Shown here: one piece after another, positions 62,577 to 64,000 of the stretch
Numbering within the stretch: position 1 is the first letter of the stretch
How the letters are laid out: each line of letters begins with the position of its first letter
Assembly: GCF_030464885.1 (NCBI RefSeq)
Contig: NZ_JALPRJ010000035.1
Span: 31,288 to 95,287, forward strand
Direction of reading: 5' to 3'
Length of the DNA stretch: 64,000 bases
DNA from: Caballeronia sp. SEWSISQ10-4 2
Lineage (GTDB): Bacteria; Pseudomonadota; Gammaproteobacteria; Burkholderiales; Burkholderiaceae
Notes under the pieces: generated by a model
Database searches by the model: none
What the model was told of the DNA's origin: nothing
Seen by the model: the letters and a program-made list of their open reading frames with translations, nothing else
Program-made: the position numbers and the translations under genes

Positions 62577-63947
62577 ATGTCGAGAACGCTGGAAGCATCG
62601 CCCCCTGAAGTCGATCTGAAAACGCTGCGCAAGGTGATTCTCGCGGCGTCGATCGGCAACTTCGTCGAGTGGTTCGACTTTGCCGCGTACGGTTTTCTCG
62701 CGACCATCCTCACGCGCGAATTTTTCCCCAGCGGCGACCCGGCGGTTGGGCTGCTCAAGACCTTCGCCGTGTTCGCCGTGGCGTTTGCATTCCGGCCGCT
62801 CGGGGGCATCGTGTTTGGTGTGATCGGCGACCGGATCGGCCGCAAGCGCACGCTCGCGTTGACGATCCTGCTGATGGCGGGCGCCACCACGCTGATCGGT
62901 TTATTGCCGACGTATGCCGCGATCGGCGCGTTTGCACCACTGCTGCTGACGGTTATCCGCTGCGTGCAGGGCTTCTCCGCCGGTGGCGAATATGCCGGTG
63001 CATGTGCCTACGTGATGGAGCACGCGCCGCAGCACAAGCGGGCGCGGTACGGTAGCTTCGTGCCGGTGTCGACGTTCTCGTCCTTCGCGACCGCCGCGGT
63101 GGTGGCCTACGCGCTCGACGCGTCGCTTTCCGCCGATGCCATGAGCACCTGGGGCTGGCGCGTACCGTTCCTGGCCGCTGCGCCAATCGGTCTGATCGGG
63201 CTGTATCTGCGGATGAATCTCACCGAAACCCCGGCTTTCCGCGCGCTCGAAGGCGAGCATGACGTGGCGCATGCGCCGTTGCGTGACACGTTGCGCACGC
63301 AGGCGCGAGGCATTCTGAAGCTGGGTGCGTTCATCTCGGTGACGGCGCTGTCGTTCTACATGTTCACCACGTATTTCGCGACCTATTTGCAGGTTGCGGG
63401 CGGGTTGAATCGCGCGACGTCGCTACTGATCACGGTGATCGCGTTGCTGTTTGCGGCGTCGCTGTGCCCGCTGGCCGGCTTGTATTCGGATCTGGTCGGT
63501 CGCAGGAAAACCGTGTTGACGGCATGCGTCATCCTGATTGCAACGGTGTACCCGTCGTTTTCGCTTGCGGGTTCGGGCCACTTCTTGCCGTCGGTGATCG
63601 GCGTAGGCATGCTGGCCATTGGAGCGGCATTGTCGAACGTGGTGACGGCGCCGTTGTTGTCCGAAGTGTTTCCGACGCGCACGCGTTACACCGCTTCGGC
63701 CATCACCTACAACCTCGCGTACACGGTCTTCGGCGGCACGGCGCCGCTCGTCGCCACATGGCTGATCACAACGACGGGCAACAACATGTCGCCCGCGTTG
63801 TATCTGATCGTGATCTCGGTGATGGCATTGATCGGCGGTTTGATGTTGCCGGAAACGTCGAAGGTCTCGCTGCACGGCGCGAGTCTCGCCGATCCCGATG
63901 CAACCGCCGGCGCGGCATTGAAAAGCGTACCGGGGTCAGCGGCCTAG
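62577..63947 (+). CDS. MFS transporter, metabolite:H+ symporter family
   Basis: A 456-residue 12-helix transporter. It matches the MHS family (KgtP, ShiA, ProP): LAASIGNFVEWFDFAAYGFLA near residue 25, RPLGGIVFGVIGDRIGRKRTL near residue 74 and CVQGFSAGGEYAGACAYVMEHAP near residue 123. It should import a carboxylate or similar metabolite with protons. The start follows GGGAGTCATCGA. It is divergent from the lyase/VOC operon, which may use its substrate. Only 53 bases of featureless sequence remain after it. Confidence 0.92.
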   Translation: MSRTLEASPPEVDLKTLRKVILAASIGNFVEWFDFAAYGFLATILTREFFPSGDPAVGLLKTFAVFAVAFAFRPLGGIVFGVIGDRIGRKRTLALTILLMAGATTLIGLLPTYAAIGAFAPLLLTVIRCVQGFSAGGEYAGACAYVMEHAPQHKRARYGSFVPVSTFSSFATAAVVAYALDASLSADAMSTWGWRVPFLAAAPIGLIGLYLRMNLTETPAFRALEGEHDVAHAPLRDTLRTQARGILKLGAFISVTALSFYMFTTYFATYLQVAGGLNRATSLLITVIALLFAASLCPLAGLYSDLVGRRKTVLTACVILIATVYPSFSLAGSGHFLPSVIGVGMLAIGAALSNVVTAPLLSEVFPTRTRYTASAITYNLAYTVFGGTAPLVATWLITTTGNNMSPALYLIVISVMALIGGLMLPETSKVSLHGASLADPDATAGAALKSVPGSAA

Positions 63948-64000
63948 TACCACTGTGTTAACAAATTACTCGATTTTCCGGCCGCAGCACGGGCACCGCT

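Overview
The window looks like chromosomal DNA of a Burkholderiaceae bacterium, most likely Caballeronia, Paraburkholderia or a near relative. The reasons are the high GC content, the many LysR-type regulators, the CIO-type bd oxidase with a DUF2474 subunit, non-microcompartment eutBC, EmrAB-OprM style efflux and small proteins of a Burkholderia-like character. No rRNA, tRNA, CRISPR array, integrase or transposase was seen. Genes are densely packed on both strands. The genus call is inference from gene content; no 16S gene is present.

Layout. 1-2 kb: the end of a cobalamin cluster (a C-terminal fragment, cobK, cobM) and a DUF4186 gene. 2-9 kb: TerC, OpgC-like acyltransferase, eutBC, tRNA 2-selenouridine synthase with a linked PF03773 permease. 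9-12 kb: cyanide-insensitive bd oxidase (cydA, cydB, DUF2474). 12-20 kb: zinc peptidase YpfJ, heptosyltransferase I, a DsbA-family protein, a lower-GC islet (15.1-16.3 kb) with an unknown two-TM protein and a possibly frameshifted mini-gene, a DAO-family oxidase, OsmC and a ChaA-like antiporter. 20-33 kb: a 49-aa protein, an NCS2 purine permease, then a likely gamma-glutamyl/peptide utilisation block (ggt, LysR, oppABCDF, OprD porin). 33-37 kb: sulfonate-type ABC transporter with a TauD-like dioxygenase. 37-40 kb: HD-domain hydrolase with a divergent GlxA-type regulator, a hypothetical gene with an upstream ORF, and a hutF remnant. 40-44 kb: polar amino-acid ABC transporter with an IclR regulator, and a divergent LysR. 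44-49 kb: marR-emrA-emrB-oprM efflux operon whose regulator appears to be leaderless. 49-53 kb: LysR, class III CoA-transferase and MFS transporter. 53-56 kb: small, apparently related proteins around a cold-shock gene, then DUF4126. 56-60 kb: a two-component cluster (atypical receiver protein, LuxR-type response regulator, hybrid histidine kinase). 60-64 kb: SDR reductase, VOC protein, HMG-CoA-lyase-like enzyme, MHS-type MFS transporter.

How the genes work together. The clearest inferred pathway is at 22-33 kb: a periplasmic gamma-glutamyltranspeptidase, a complete oligopeptide ABC importer and an outer-membrane OprD channel, with a LysR regulator beside a 30-bp inverted repeat. A second is the self-regulated drug-efflux operon at 44-49 kb. 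A third is sulfonate uptake plus oxygenolytic desulfonation at 33-37 kb.

No textbook undescribed defence or mobile system was identified. The best candidates for something new are the two-TM islet protein (15.1-16.0 kb), the 19-residue mini-ORF made of 9-bp repeats with its own Shine-Dalgarno sequence and terminator-like hairpin (31.1 kb), the small-protein family around cspA (53-55 kb), and the receiver protein with a degenerate acidic pocket (56.2-56.7 kb). All functional calls rest on reading the sequence and recalled family knowledge; no database search was run.
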